Of a DNA stretch of 64,000 nucleotides, positions 7,759-16,963 are shown in pieces. Source of the DNA: Ilyobacter_A sp963668015 (GTDB lineage Bacteria > Fusobacteriota > Fusobacteriia > Fusobacteriales > Fusobacteriaceae). The position numbers and the translations under genes are program-made. The first letter of the stretch is position 1; the number at the start of each line of letters is the position of its first letter. The DNA lies in contig CAXXCR010000028.1 in assembly GCA_963668015.2 (NCBI GenBank), positions 1-64,000 of the forward strand, given 5' to 3'. Under the pieces are notes generated by a model. That model did no database searches, was not told where the DNA came from, and saw only the letters and a list, made by a program, of their open reading frames with translations.

Positions 7759-8103
7759 ATGAAAAAACAATTTTTAGCGACATTGGGAGCTCTGGTTGTA
7801 GGTTTGAGCATAGGCACTATAGCCGGGGAGGATAAAGGAACTTTATATAACGGGCAGGCCAAAGGACTTATAGGCAATATAAAAATAGCTGCAGATTTTG
7901 ATGGTAGCAAAGTCGCATCAGTCCGTGTCTTGGAGCATTCTGAAACTCCTGCACTAGGTGGAGAGGCTCTTAAAAAACTAGCTATTTCCAGCATTGGAAA
8001 AGAGCTTTCAGAGGTAGACAGTATAGCTGGTGCCACATACACTTCCAACGGTTTCAAGGAGGCGTTAGAAACAGCCTTTAACACTAAGAAAATATCTAAT
8101 TAA
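7759..8103 (+). CDS. Exported FMN-binding domain protein
   Basis: 114-aa protein with a signal peptide (MKKQFLATLGALVVGLSIGTIAG) and one FMN-binding domain of the RnfG/NqrC C-terminal type. VDSIAGATYTSNGF contains the S/T-GAT-like motif whose threonine takes covalent FMN in relatives. Flavinylation would need an ApbE-type flavin transferase, which is not in this window. Family members work as small extracytoplasmic electron carriers. It has AAAGGAGG upstream and sits directly after the pirin gene. Confidence 0.85.
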   Translation: MKKQFLATLGALVVGLSIGTIAGEDKGTLYNGQAKGLIGNIKIAADFDGSKVASVRVLEHSETPALGGEALKKLAISSIGKELSEVDSIAGATYTSNGFKEALETAFNTKKISN

Positions 8104-8123
8104 GCCCCCCTTTAACATATAAA

Positions 8124-8168
8124 AATACAGGCACCTGCAGAATCATTTTTGCAAGTGCCTGTATTAAT
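8124..8168 (+). terminator. Terminator after the FMN-binding gene
   Basis: A 16-bp stem (AATACAGGCACCTGCA with TGCAAGTGCCTGTATT, one mismatch) lies 20 nt behind the stop. The T run is short. Confidence 0.7.
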
Positions 8169-8294
8169 TTGCTGGAAATTATTCTGTGCCCTGCACTGTT
8201 TATACAAATTACTTGCGTCATTTATATATTCCATTATTTTATACGGTTATATTTTCATCGATTTAAAAAATGTTTGAATTAGAAAGAAAAACTA

Positions 8295-8324
8295 TTGACT
8301 TGTGTATAAAATGTATGATAGAAT
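8295..8324 (+). promoter_or_regulatory. Promoter for the S-box operon
   Basis: TTGACT (8295-8300), 18-nt spacer and TAGAAT (8319-8324), about 25 nt before the riboswitch. Confidence 0.55.
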
Positions 8325-8348
8325 TCGGAAAATTAAACAATAAAAAAA

Positions 8349-8498
8349 CTCTTATCAAGAGTGGTGGAGGGACTGACCCGATGAAACCCGGCAACCTGCA
8401 AATATTTGCAAGGTGCTAATTTCAGCAGTGTTAATACACTGGGAGATGAGAGAGGACGTTGCTCAACCTCTTTCGTATTTTGAAAGAGGTTTTTTTAT
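8349..8498 (+). ncRNA. SAM-I (S-box) riboswitch with terminator
   Basis: The aptamer runs from CTCTTATC (8349) to GATGAGAG (8453). The core is canonical: TATCAAGAGTGGTGGAGGGA, then CTGACCCGATGAAACCCGG, GCAACC, GGTGCTAATTTC and the closing P1 strand. Behind it the 10-bp stem AACCTCTTTC/GAAAGAGGTT with seven Ts is the expression-platform terminator. Bound S-adenosylmethionine should turn off the permease and methyltransferase genes, so these serve methionine supply. Confidence 0.95.
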
Positions 8499-8519
8499 AT
8501 ACAATACAGGAGGTTAGTT

Positions 8520-9932
8520 ATGCAGGAAAAGAAGTTAGGCTTATTTTTATTAGTAGCATTAGGTATCGGTTCAATGATTGGTGGTGGGATCTTCAACAGC
8601 CCAACTGATCTTATTAACAGTGCAAACCCGCAGGCAGCTGTACTAGCTTGGATTGTCGGGGGGCTGGGTGTATTTACCTTGGTTTCGGTATTTCAGAATC
8701 TGGCTTTGAAACAGCCCGAATTAAAAGGCGGGATATACTCATATGCCAGAGAGGGGTTCGGTGAATTCACAGGTTATTTCAGTGCGTTCGGATATTGGAT
8801 CGGCGGCTTATTGGGGGTTGTGGCTTACTTCCCGTTGTTTTTTAAGACTTTAAACAGCCTTTTACCAGTAGAATATAAAGTTTCAACATTTTGGGCTTTT
8901 ATCTTCAGCTCTATTGCTCTTTGGATAATTACTTCTATTATTATTTCCGGAGTAAGAGATGCAGGTATTGCCAATGCAATCGTTACAATTGCAAAATTAC
9001 TTCCCCTTGCCTTAGTAGTAATTTTGGGGATATTTGCCTTTAATAAGGATTTGTTCTTCGTTTCAAACTGGCAGGATACCCTGGCATCGGACGGGACTTC
9101 TACCTCTGTTTTTCAACAGGTTCGTGGAGCCATGAGCACAATATTATGGTGTTTCCTTGGTGTTGAAGCAGCTGTAGTTATGTCGGGTAGAGCCGTTTCT
9201 CAAAAGGTTGTAGGCCAGGCTACAAAGCTGGCATTTTTTATAACTCTGGCTATTTATATATTAATTTCAGGTTTGGCAATGGGGATTGTTAGTTCGGATA
9301 ATCTTGCACAGGCGGCTACCCCTTTAGCCGATGTATTGGTAAATACATTTGTCGGAGGTGCAGGGGCTGTCATTGTGAAGGTTGGGCTTTTAATCTCTGT
9401 TACAGGAGCAACTCTCAGCTGGATTCTGTTGGTAATAGAACTTCCCTCGATTGCGGCCAAAGATGGGGTTATGCCGAAATGGTTTGCCAAAGAAAATAAA
9501 AGGGGAGTACCTATCCGTTCCCTGATGGTTACGCAGGTATTGATTCAGGTATTCTTATTTTCACTTTTATCAGAAAAATTTCAGGAAACATACAACCTGG
9601 TTTACAACATGAGTACAAGCACTATGTTGATCCCGTATATGTTTACAGGTTTGTACGCCCTTAAGTTATGCTTAAAAGAGAAAAACTACGGTATGCAGTT
9701 TATTGTTTCAATTGCAGCAACAGTATATTCAATATTCGTTTTGTACGCCGTAGGATTACTGTATTTATCCCTAACATTGATACTTTTTGCTATAGGGCTA
9801 ATCCCATGGCATATGGGGAAAATAGAAAAAAAGGTAAAATACACTTCGCATGAACTGGCATATTCAGTGTTTTTCATAGTAAGCGGTTCTTACCTTACAT
9901 ATCAAATTGTTACCGGAGTAATTCAACCATAA
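8520..9932 (+). CDS. APC family amino-acid permease (methionine or S-methylmethionine uptake likely)
   Basis: 470-aa protein with about 12 membrane segments. The N-terminal LGIGSMIGGGIFNSP is the glycine-rich substrate loop of APC transporters, and the sequence is closest in style to basic amino-acid/antiporter members (IYSYAREGFGEF, FLGVEAAVVMSGRA). The substrate is not readable from sequence. Control by a SAM riboswitch and the homocysteine S-methyltransferase 20 nt downstream point to S-methylmethionine or methionine, as in the E. coli mmuP-mmuM pair. The start has AGGAGG 5 nt upstream. Confidence 0.85.
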   Translation: MQEKKLGLFLLVALGIGSMIGGGIFNSPTDLINSANPQAAVLAWIVGGLGVFTLVSVFQNLALKQPELKGGIYSYAREGFGEFTGYFSAFGYWIGGLLGVVAYFPLFFKTLNSLLPVEYKVSTFWAFIFSSIALWIITSIIISGVRDAGIANAIVTIAKLLPLALVVILGIFAFNKDLFFVSNWQDTLASDGTSTSVFQQVRGAMSTILWCFLGVEAAVVMSGRAVSQKVVGQATKLAFFITLAIYILISGLAMGIVSSDNLAQAATPLADVLVNTFVGGAGAVIVKVGLLISVTGATLSWILLVIELPSIAAKDGVMPKWFAKENKRGVPIRSLMVTQVLIQVFLFSLLSEKFQETYNLVYNMSTSTMLIPYMFTGLYALKLCLKEKNYGMQFIVSIAATVYSIFVLYAVGLLYLSLTLILFAIGLIPWHMGKIEKKVKYTSHELAYSVFFIVSGSYLTYQIVTGVIQP

Positions 9933-9952
9933 AAAATTAATAGGAGGATATT

Positions 9953-10894
9953 ATGAACCCAATTAAAGATATAATAAGAAAACATTCAATACTGATTTTG
10001 GACGGAGCTTTCTCCACAGAACTAGAAGCAAAGGGGCACAATTTGAACGACCCGTTATGGTCTGCAAAGCTTCTTATAGAAGCACCTGAAGCTATTTCAG
10101 AAGTACATGAAGATTATTTGAGCTCCGGAGCTGACTGTGTGATTACAGCCAGTTATCAAGCCACTTTTGAAGGGTTTATGAAGCGTGGATTAAGCGAAGA
10201 GGAAGCAGGCAATTTAATCACCCTTTCCATAGAGATAGCAAAAAATACCAGAGATAAATTCTGGCTGAAACCTGAAAATCAGGTAAACAGGCCAAAGCCT
10301 TTAGTTGCAGCTTCTGTAGGGCCATACGGGGCAAATCTGGCAGATGGTTCGGAATACAGGGGAGACTATAAAATTGATGAACAGGGACTAGTGAAATTCC
10401 ACAAAAAGCGTTTAGAGACTCTGATTTCAAGCGAGCCCGACATACTTGCCTGCGAGACGATACCTTGTCTAGCCGAAGCTAAGGCGTTAGCAGGTCTGCT
10501 GGAAAATTATCCCGGAGTATATGCTTGGATCAGTTTCAGCGCCAAAGACGGAAAACACATCAACAGCGGTGAAAAAATAGAAGACTGCGCAAGGTTACTT
10601 GACAGCTATGAACAAGTAGCAGCTATAGGGGTCAATTGCACGGCTCCCGAATATGTAGAATCTTTAATAGAAGAGATTCGTAAAGGCACTGACAAGCCTA
10701 TAATTGTTTACCCAAATACAGGTGAGACATATGATGCTGACGAAAAAGTATGGCATGGAGATTCTTGCAGTTTATCGTATGAAGAGTATGCATTAAAATG
10801 GTATGAAAAGGGAGCAAGAATTATAGGCGGTTGCTGTCGTACTACTCCGGATGATATTAGCAAAATCGCAGAATGGGGAAGAAAACTTAAATAG
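9953..10894 (+). CDS. mmuM: Homocysteine S-methyltransferase
   Basis: 313-aa zinc enzyme that methylates homocysteine from S-methylmethionine (or SAM), giving methionine. Key features: LDGAFSTELEAKG at the N terminus, GVNCTAPE with the first zinc cysteine, and GGCCRTTPDDI with the second and third. Length is normal for MmuM. It follows the permease by 20 nt with its own AGGAGG and is the second gene of the SAM-controlled operon. Together they would import and use S-methylmethionine when SAM is low. Confidence 0.93.
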   Translation: MNPIKDIIRKHSILILDGAFSTELEAKGHNLNDPLWSAKLLIEAPEAISEVHEDYLSSGADCVITASYQATFEGFMKRGLSEEEAGNLITLSIEIAKNTRDKFWLKPENQVNRPKPLVAASVGPYGANLADGSEYRGDYKIDEQGLVKFHKKRLETLISSEPDILACETIPCLAEAKALAGLLENYPGVYAWISFSAKDGKHINSGEKIEDCARLLDSYEQVAAIGVNCTAPEYVESLIEEIRKGTDKPIIVYPNTGETYDADEKVWHGDSCSLSYEEYALKWYEKGARIIGGCCRTTPDDISKIAEWGRKLK

Positions 10895-11071
10895 AAGATT
10901 AGTTTTTTTATTAGAGTTAATCTAGGTGATGTGCGACAAAACTGTAAAGAATGAGTAATTTAGTAGATAATTTTAAGTAATAACTTGAGTTGATATATAA
11001 TATTCCATTCCTTTATTGAACTGCATATGATATAATCTGTTTATCTAAAAATTTACAATGAGGTATTATTT

Positions 11072-11986
11072 ATGAAAAATATTTTAAAAAACAAATCCTT
11101 TGGGATGCTTATAGCGGGGGCTTTTATTATAAGCTTTTCAGCGGTATTTACCAAAGTTACTACTGTAAGCTCCAGTATTTCAGCTTTTTATAGGGTGGCA
11201 TTCGGAGGGATATTCCTACTTATATACAGTCTCATAAAAAAAGAAAAACTTTGGGTTGGCATTCCTGCTATTTTATATTCGGCACTTGCGGGAGTGTTTT
11301 TTGCTTTTGATCTTTTTGTATGGCACAGAAGCATCCACTATATAGGGCCGGGTCTAGCCACCGTCCTGGGAAATTTCCAGGTAGTTTTTATAGCTGTTAT
11401 AAGCTTTCTGGTATTTAAGGAAAAAGTTAACTGGAAGTTTTATATGTCGATTTTTTTAGCCCTTATTGGAATATTTCTTTTATGCGGTATTAATTGGAAC
11501 GGAAATACACAAAACTATAAACTAGGGATTGTTTTGGGGCTGGTTACAGCTGTTTTTTATACAGGATATATTTTGACACTGAATTTTTCATCAAAGTTAA
11601 AAAATAAATTTTCTCCAAGCAGTAATATATTCTGGGTATGCATATCTTCTGGCATCGTACTGGGAATTATTTCTAAATTTTCTGGGGAAAGTTTTGCTTT
11701 GATTTCGCTTGAAAACTTAGTTGTTTTGGTGGCCTACGGAATATTTTGTCAGTGTTTGGGGTGGATATTTATATCATCCTCTTTATCAAATATACCAGTA
11801 TCTATAGCAGGTTTAATACTGCTTATGCAGCCAGCACTGTCTATGGCATGGGATATGATATTTTTTAAACGCCCTACAAGTATAATCGATCTTATAGGTT
11901 TTATAATATCCCTAGGAGCCATATACCTGGGTTCTACCAATAAAGAAACTAAAAATGAAAAGATAATAGAAACAGAAGAGATTTAA
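11072..11986 (+). CDS. EamA/DMT family transporter
   Basis: 304-aa protein with ten predicted membrane segments in two EamA repeats (first around residues 10-135, second about 150-295). Features such as SAVFTKVTTVSSSISAFYR and LGNFQVVFIAVISFLVFKEK are typical of drug/metabolite exporters. Substrate unknown. It has its own GAGGTA site, and a 177-nt AT-rich gap separates it from mmuM, so it is probably a separate unit. The terminator overlaps its stop codon. Confidence 0.88.
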   Translation: MKNILKNKSFGMLIAGAFIISFSAVFTKVTTVSSSISAFYRVAFGGIFLLIYSLIKKEKLWVGIPAILYSALAGVFFAFDLFVWHRSIHYIGPGLATVLGNFQVVFIAVISFLVFKEKVNWKFYMSIFLALIGIFLLCGINWNGNTQNYKLGIVLGLVTAVFYTGYILTLNFSSKLKNKFSPSSNIFWVCISSGIVLGIISKFSGESFALISLENLVVLVAYGIFCQCLGWIFISSSLSNIPVSIAGLILLMQPALSMAWDMIFFKRPTSIIDLIGFIISLGAIYLGSTNKETKNEKIIETEEI

Positions 11987-12004
11987 TTTCTCTTCTGTTT
12001 TTTA
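11972..12004 (+). terminator. Terminator overlapping the EamA stop codon
   Basis: ACAGAAGAGA/TCTCTTCTGT, a 10-bp perfect stem followed by a T run. The TAA stop (11984-11986) lies in the loop. Confidence 0.85.
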
Positions 12005-12030
12005 TTAGACCTGATTTTCTCTGTTTATTT

Positions 12031-12291
12031 TTAGACATCTTTCCAATTCCACCATTTCAGTTTTTCTGGTTCGGGATTCTTTTCATTGGCAAAATAGACA
12101 GCACATCTAAAAACATAAAGCACGCATCTATCAATTTTTAGCCCTTTATAACTGCATAATCTTTCGTACAGTTCTTCAGGATTTTTACCTTTCAACTGTG
12201 ATACCTCATGAATCCCAATATTGTATAAATCTTTTGATATTTCTTTTCCCACTCCAGGTATCTTCTGCAGGTGTTCTAAAGATTCTTTCAT
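12031..12291 (-). CDS. Helix-hairpin-helix 'pathogenicity locus' (Cdd1-type) protein
   Basis: 86-aa protein with a helix-hairpin-helix core (LQKIPGVGKEISKDLYNIGI), then LKGKNPEELYERLCSYKG and RCVLYVFRCAVYFA, typical of the small Cdd1/'pathogenicity locus' family. Such proteins probably bind DNA non-specifically; the name comes from a Clostridium difficile locus and says nothing about virulence. I take the ATG at 12291 because GGAGG lies 5 nt upstream; an ATG 9 codons earlier has none. It follows the broken metallo-hydrolase on the same strand. Confidence 0.8.
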   Translation of the reverse strand: MKESLEHLQKIPGVGKEISKDLYNIGIHEVSQLKGKNPEELYERLCSYKGLKIDRCVLYVFRCAVYFANEKNPEPEKLKWWNWKDV

Positions 12292-12323
12292 TTTTTCCTC
12301 CAGTTTGTTAACGAACATTGATA

Positions 12324-12961
12324 TCAGATAATCTCAATTATTTTTCCTACTCCCCCATCTATATATTTATGTGGATAAAGTGACTTCATTTCTGACTTAT
12401 ATTGAGTACAGTGAGTAGCACATATCAAATCCAAGTTTTTCAATTCTTGCGCTCTGTTATTGTGCAAGCCCCCTATGATTCCATAAGGTTTACCAAATTG
12501 AAGTGCTGTCTTAAGGATATGCACTATTCTTGGATGCGAACATCCAACTATAATCACAATGCCTTTTTCTGTCTCGACACAAAGAGATTGCTCTATCCCT
12601 TCAAGCTCTCCCGTGGAATAAATGCCGTCGTAGATATTAGTAGGTTTTTTTACTATAATAGTTTCCATAGCGTTTTTGTTTCAGGAAAATAATAGGGTAT
12701 CCAAAGTTTAACCTGCTGATTTTCCTGAAGAAAATCTGATAGGCCACCTATATGACCTAGGTGAGGATGGGAAATAAAAATATCTGTTATTTCTTTTGGA
12801 TTAATTTTTAGTTTTTCCATGTTGGAAAGCAGAATGCTTCCATCTGCTCCAGTATCGAAAAGGATCTTTTTACCCTTAGCTTCTACAAGTGCAGAGAAGC
12901 CCCAATCAGATTGCAAGTCAGCTCTCGAACTTGTATTATCGTAAATAATGGTAATTTTTAT
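12324..12961 (-). pseudogene. Decayed metallo-beta-lactamase-fold hydrolase (COG1237-like)
   Basis: Two overlapping pieces (12653-12916 and 12324-12668) together make one protein of about 210 aa: SDWGFSALVEAKGKKILFDT, ITDIFISHPHLGHIGGL, then TNIYDGIYSTGELEG and VIIVGCSHPRIVHILKTAL. Three lesions are visible. The expected start (KITIIYDNT, after AGGAGG) has ATA at 12961-12959 instead of ATG. The metal motif reads HPHLGH where the family has HxHxDH. A frameshift sits in an A5 run near 12674; one added A restores PETKNAMETIIVKKPT. A complete relative lies at 22000-22839. Sequencing error could explain the frameshift but not all three. Confidence 0.8.
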
Positions 12962-13182
12962 TTTACCCTCACCTCCTCATATATTTTTTTACCTATAATG
13001 ATATTAAAAAATAATCCAGTTTATAAATATAGGATTTTTAGGATAGGATGGATAAGAAAAATTGCGGTCTCTATTATTATTAATCTTAGAAAAAATGGAA
13101 TTTATCCTTTTTTAAGAGGTATGGCAATTTTTCAATTTTAACTTGTATAATTTAAAAATTAAATGGATGTTTCTCATAATGC

Positions 13183-13212
13183 AAAAAGACTGAGATTACC
13201 CTCAGTCTTTTT
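13183..13212. terminator. Terminator of putP
   Basis: AAAAAGACTGAG/CTCAGTCTTTTT, a 12-bp perfect stem with A and T tracts on both sides, active in either direction. It lies just downstream of putP on minus. Confidence 0.85.
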
Positions 13213-13265
13213 ATACATTAAAATTAAATTATTAATTTATGTAAGATTTTTCAGAATAAGCTGGA

Positions 13266-14720
13266 TTAAGCCATATCTTCTGATAATTTTCTCTCTGTCT
13301 TTTCTGCAAAGAAAAGTTTTTCTGCGGAAAACATTATGATAACATTTGCTGCAAATCCTGGAAGGATTTCATAAAGTACTTTTCCATAACCTGAGTATCT
13401 CCAGGCAATTAGTACAATTAACCCAATTAACATCCCTGCAAAAACACTTTTCCAGTTTATGTTTTCCACATAGAGAGCCGCTACAACAGCAGGTCCAAAT
13501 ACAGCTCCAAATCCTGCCCAAGCATAAGAAACAAGTGCAAGGACTTTAGAACCAGGGTTAAGTGCCATTAAGACAGCGATAATGGATATTGTTATTACGC
13601 ATATTCTTCCAATCCACATTAATTCACTATCTTTTGCATCTTTTTTTATGTACTTGTAAAAATCTTCTGTAAGGGTAGTGGATGTAACTAATAGTTGAGA
13701 ATCTATTGTAGACATTATTGCCGATAAAATAGCCGCAAGCAACACTCCGCCTATCCAAGGATTAAATAATTTGGATATCATATAAATGAATATTTTTTCA
13801 GAATCTCCACCGATCTGAGTGGGATCTTTAAACATAGCTATTCCTATAAGGCCAACTGCCATTGCCCCGATTAGTGAGATGATAACCCAAATCATGGCCA
13901 CTAATCTAGATTTTTTCAATTCCTTAACAGAATTTACACTAATAAATCTTACTAGTATATGAGGCTGTCCGAAATAACCTAATCCCCACGCAAGAGCTGA
14001 GATTATTGCAAGTATCCCAATATTTTCACCGTTATTTAAGAAGAGGCTCATAGATATATTTTTAGTTTCCATCGCTGTAGTCAATCCTTGGAAACCGCCT
14101 GTTTTTGAAAAAGCCAACACCGGAACCACTATTATAGCTGCAAACATAAGTCCGCCTTGGAAAAAATCAGTCCAGCATGAGGCAAAATATCCCCCCATAA
14201 AGGTGTAAGATACTATTGTAATAGCTCCTATTACAACAGCCAATTTATAGTTTATACCTAACATTGATTCAAAAAGTTTACCCGCAGCTACTAAGCCTGA
14301 AGATGCGTATATCGTGAAAAAGAATAGAGTTATAATTGCAGAAAAGTTTCTTATAAGTCCTGAAGTATCGCCGAGCTTTTTTTCTAAAAATGTAGACAGA
14401 GTCATGGTATCTGTTTCCTCTGTTTGAACCCTAAGTCTTGGAGCTACGTACTTCCAATTTAAATATGTTCCAACAATAAGGCCGATAGCCAGCCAAGATT
14501 CGCTAAGACCGGATATAAATATAGCACCAGGCAAACCCATGAGAATCCAACCACTCATATCACTTGCCTGAGCAGATATAGCAGTTACCCAAGATCCCAT
14601 TCCTCTACCACCTATAAGATAATCCTCAACATTACTGGTTTGTTTGTAAAAATAAGCCCCAATACCTATTAAAAAAACCATATAAAAACCAAACGTAATT
14701 AGCGTTTCAAATTCAATCAA
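13266..14720 (-). CDS. putP: Sodium/proline symporter
   Basis: 484-aa SSS-family transporter with about 13 membrane segments. Typical PutP blocks are present: YLIGGRGMGSWVTAISAQAS and DMSGWILMGLPG near the N terminus (sodium and substrate site), FMGGYFASCWTDFFQG, and WGLGYFGQPHILVRFISV. It imports proline with sodium. The start codon is TTG at 14720 with AAGGAG at good distance; no ATG nearby fits better. It is a single gene. Confidence 0.92.
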   Translation of the reverse strand: MIEFETLITFGFYMVFLIGIGAYFYKQTSNVEDYLIGGRGMGSWVTAISAQASDMSGWILMGLPGAIFISGLSESWLAIGLIVGTYLNWKYVAPRLRVQTEETDTMTLSTFLEKKLGDTSGLIRNFSAIITLFFFTIYASSGLVAAGKLFESMLGINYKLAVVIGAITIVSYTFMGGYFASCWTDFFQGGLMFAAIIVVPVLAFSKTGGFQGLTTAMETKNISMSLFLNNGENIGILAIISALAWGLGYFGQPHILVRFISVNSVKELKKSRLVAMIWVIISLIGAMAVGLIGIAMFKDPTQIGGDSEKIFIYMISKLFNPWIGGVLLAAILSAIMSTIDSQLLVTSTTLTEDFYKYIKKDAKDSELMWIGRICVITISIIAVLMALNPGSKVLALVSYAWAGFGAVFGPAVVAALYVENINWKSVFAGMLIGLIVLIAWRYSGYGKVLYEILPGFAANVIIMFSAEKLFFAEKTERKLSEDMA

Positions 14721-14865
14721 AAAATCACTCCTTGTAAAATTAATTTATAGTTTAGGTTATTAAAATATTATAATTTTTTACCTAAAATACTTAAATTTTA
14801 ACAGAGATTTTAAATTTTGTCAAATTGCCAACTTTTATTCTATTGGATTTTTTGTATCTATTAAC

Positions 14866-14896
14866 AAAAAAAGACGGCATACGTCGCCTTTTTTTA
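14866..14896. terminator. Hairpin of the AAAAGACGGCAT family
   Basis: A(7)GACG-gcata-CGTC-gcc-T(7): a degenerate copy of the terminator type seen again at 16223, 36819, 38712 and 39490. Confidence 0.5.
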
Positions 14897-15243
14897 ATAG
14901 AAAGAACTAATTCTTGTAGTGAACATATATACTTAGATTTGGTATAATCAATCTGTTATTCTTTAATTTGTCAGACTGGCATTATACTTGGATTAGGCAA
15001 ATAATATAAAAGAGATAAGCATAAAAATATTTATCAGCATGCCAAGGGTAGCAATGCAAGTTTCCTTTCAGAGTATTTTATTAGTGAATTTTCGTTTTTT
15101 ATTTCCTAAATTGTCAAATTAAATGCAATAATATGTCTCGCCCAAGAATATTTCTTGGGGCGTTTTCCAAATTAAACTTTATAACTTATCCTAGTTGCTG
15201 GATATGGAGAATATAATATAATGGTATAAAGGGAGTGGTTAGC
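14897..15243. other. Gap with an orphan terminator-like hairpin
   Basis: No ORF is supported. A hairpin CGCCCAAGAA/TTCTTGGGGCG (15139-15162) followed by GTTTTCC ends a stretch with no gene before it on plus. A small RNA ending here is conceivable, but the only promoter-like element (TATAAT near 14942) lacks a good -35. Confidence 0.3.
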
Positions 15244-16101
15244 ATGATGAAGGATAGAAGAAATCGAGGTAAATACCTGAAATCCAATTATCGAAATATT
15301 TTCATCACACTATTCTTTTCATTAATATGCCAAAATATCTTTTCTGCAAGTTCATTTGAGAAATCGGTGTGTGGAATAAAGGAACCTTTAGTTTTTTGGC
15401 TTTGGAAAAATGCAGCGGGGGAAACTGATGATTCTAGGGTAGAAGGGCTTGAAGGCATAGAAGAAATCTCATTTGTCACAAAAGATGGCAGAACGCTACG
15501 CGGGTATAAAATTAATGCAGATTCAAAAACTCCTAATGGGTATTTGTTGGTCCTACTGGGCAATTCAATGTTGGCAGATCAGTTAATCGGAGATTTCACT
15601 GACTACGCTAAAAATGGAGTTGATGTATATATATACGACTATAGGGGATACGGCTTATCGGAAGGTAAGAGGAGACTGAAGGCAATAATTAGTGATTATA
15701 AAGAAATTATCCGAGGCCTTGATGCAAAACCTTATGAAAATCAGTATATCTACGCCATGTCATTTGGCGGTATCGTGGCCATTAATGTTCTTAAAGAAAA
15801 TCAAGGAGACAAGTTTGTGGTAATCGATTCCACACCTTCAAGAATATCAGTTTACGGCTGTCTGATAGCCTACGACCCGGTAGAAAATGTACCTAGAGAT
15901 GCCAGTAGGTATCTGATAATAGCTGGAGGAAGTGATACTATTGTCAAGCCACGCCTGTCAAAAGAACTTACAGAAAAACTGCTGAAAAACGGAGCAGTGC
16001 TGTATAAAAATGAAAGCTTAGCCCATCCATTCATGGACAAAAGTATAGAGATGCATAACTTGCGCTTGAAAAAGGTAAAAGAATTTCTAATAGAGAGATA
16101 G
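15244..16101 (+). CDS. Exported or membrane-anchored alpha/beta hydrolase
   Basis: 285-aa protein. A basic N terminus precedes a hydrophobic helix (IFITLFFSLICQNIFSAS), so it is exported or anchored. The hydrolase fold follows: LLVLLGNSMLADQL (oxyanion region), YIYDYRGYGLSEGKRR, the nucleophile elbow AMSFGG (serine at the centre, first Gly replaced by Ala), IIAGGSDTIVKPR (acid region) and LAHPFM (catalytic His). Substrate unknown; such proteins are usually esterases or lipases. The ATG at 15244 has GGGAG 8 nt upstream; the GTG at 15235 overlaps that site. Confidence 0.8.
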   Translation: MMKDRRNRGKYLKSNYRNIFITLFFSLICQNIFSASSFEKSVCGIKEPLVFWLWKNAAGETDDSRVEGLEGIEEISFVTKDGRTLRGYKINADSKTPNGYLLVLLGNSMLADQLIGDFTDYAKNGVDVYIYDYRGYGLSEGKRRLKAIISDYKEIIRGLDAKPYENQYIYAMSFGGIVAINVLKENQGDKFVVIDSTPSRISVYGCLIAYDPVENVPRDASRYLIIAGGSDTIVKPRLSKELTEKLLKNGAVLYKNESLAHPFMDKSIEMHNLRLKKVKEFLIER

Positions 16102-16222
16102 AGTTTAAGATCCGTTTGTTTTATATTAACAAGCGTCCAGCACACGCTTTTTACAAGTTTCTGCATTTTCATAAAATCCAAAGTACCTATTTTAAAATAA
16201 AGCAGAAGATCTTCAAAAAAAT

Positions 16223-16242
16223 AAAACGGCATATGCCGTTTT
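16223..16242. terminator. Perfect-palindrome bidirectional terminator
   Basis: AAAACGGCATATGCCGTTTT lies between the converging hydrolase and lipocalin genes. It belongs to the recurrent GGCATATGCC terminator family. Confidence 0.8.
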
Positions 16243-16284
16243 TATAATTATGGGATAATTATTTTAAATTGAGTAATTGTCCTA

Positions 16285-16824
16285 TCACTGCTCGGAATGC
16301 TCGACCCAAATAAGATCAACGGTTTTATAACCAATATCTTCAGCTATTTTTAGATATCTCTGTCTGACTTCATCTGGGATACGTTTTTCCCGTGAGAGTA
16401 TCCAAAGATATTTCAAGCTGCCGCCTGCAACGAGGGCGTATTTGTATTCTTCATCCAATGCAATTACATTATACCATCCATAAAAAGGGCCGAAAAACGA
16501 CACTTTTAACCTTGCTACACTTTCAGGACCTACAAATTTTGCCTTACCCTGAGCTTCTTTCCACTCATTTCTTACGTAGTTATAGCCACGGTTCAAAACG
16601 TTAATAGATCCGTCTGGATTTAACGAATAATCAGCAGTGGTGTTATTTAGGTTCCTTTCAAATGAAACATCCATTCTTGCGACCTCGTACCATCTGCCTA
16701 AGTATTTTTCTTTTTCAAACCCACTAACTGCCGTTGCGTCTTTTGGAATTTTCGCACAGGAAGATAGAAATACTGGTGCCACTGCAAATAAAAATAATAT
16801 TTTCTGAAACAATTTGTTTGTCAT
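16285..16824 (-). CDS. blc: Outer-membrane lipoprotein lipocalin Blc
   Basis: 179-aa bacterial lipocalin. The signal ends in the lipobox LSSC (Cys 23). The barrel shows the lipocalin hallmarks YLGRWYEVARMDVSFERNL, TADYSLNPDGSINVLNRGY, FYGWYNVIALDEEYKYALV and the late LWILSRE. It binds lysophospholipids or fatty acids in E. coli; the same is inferred here. Its presence supports an outer membrane. It is a single gene with AGGAGGGGGG at the start. Confidence 0.93.
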   Translation of the reverse strand: MTNKLFQKILFLFAVAPVFLSSCAKIPKDATAVSGFEKEKYLGRWYEVARMDVSFERNLNNTTADYSLNPDGSINVLNRGYNYVRNEWKEAQGKAKFVGPESVARLKVSFFGPFYGWYNVIALDEEYKYALVAGGSLKYLWILSREKRIPDEVRQRYLKIAEDIGYKTVDLIWVEHSEQ

Positions 16825-16963
16825 AACCCCCCTCCTAGCTAATATTTCGATATTCTTTTAACTTTAGAGAAAAGAATACATTATACGTTTATTTTTGGGT
16901 TGGACTTATTTAATAATTAACAATTGAATTTAGAAAGATCAGTGGTTACGTCTAGAGGTGAAT

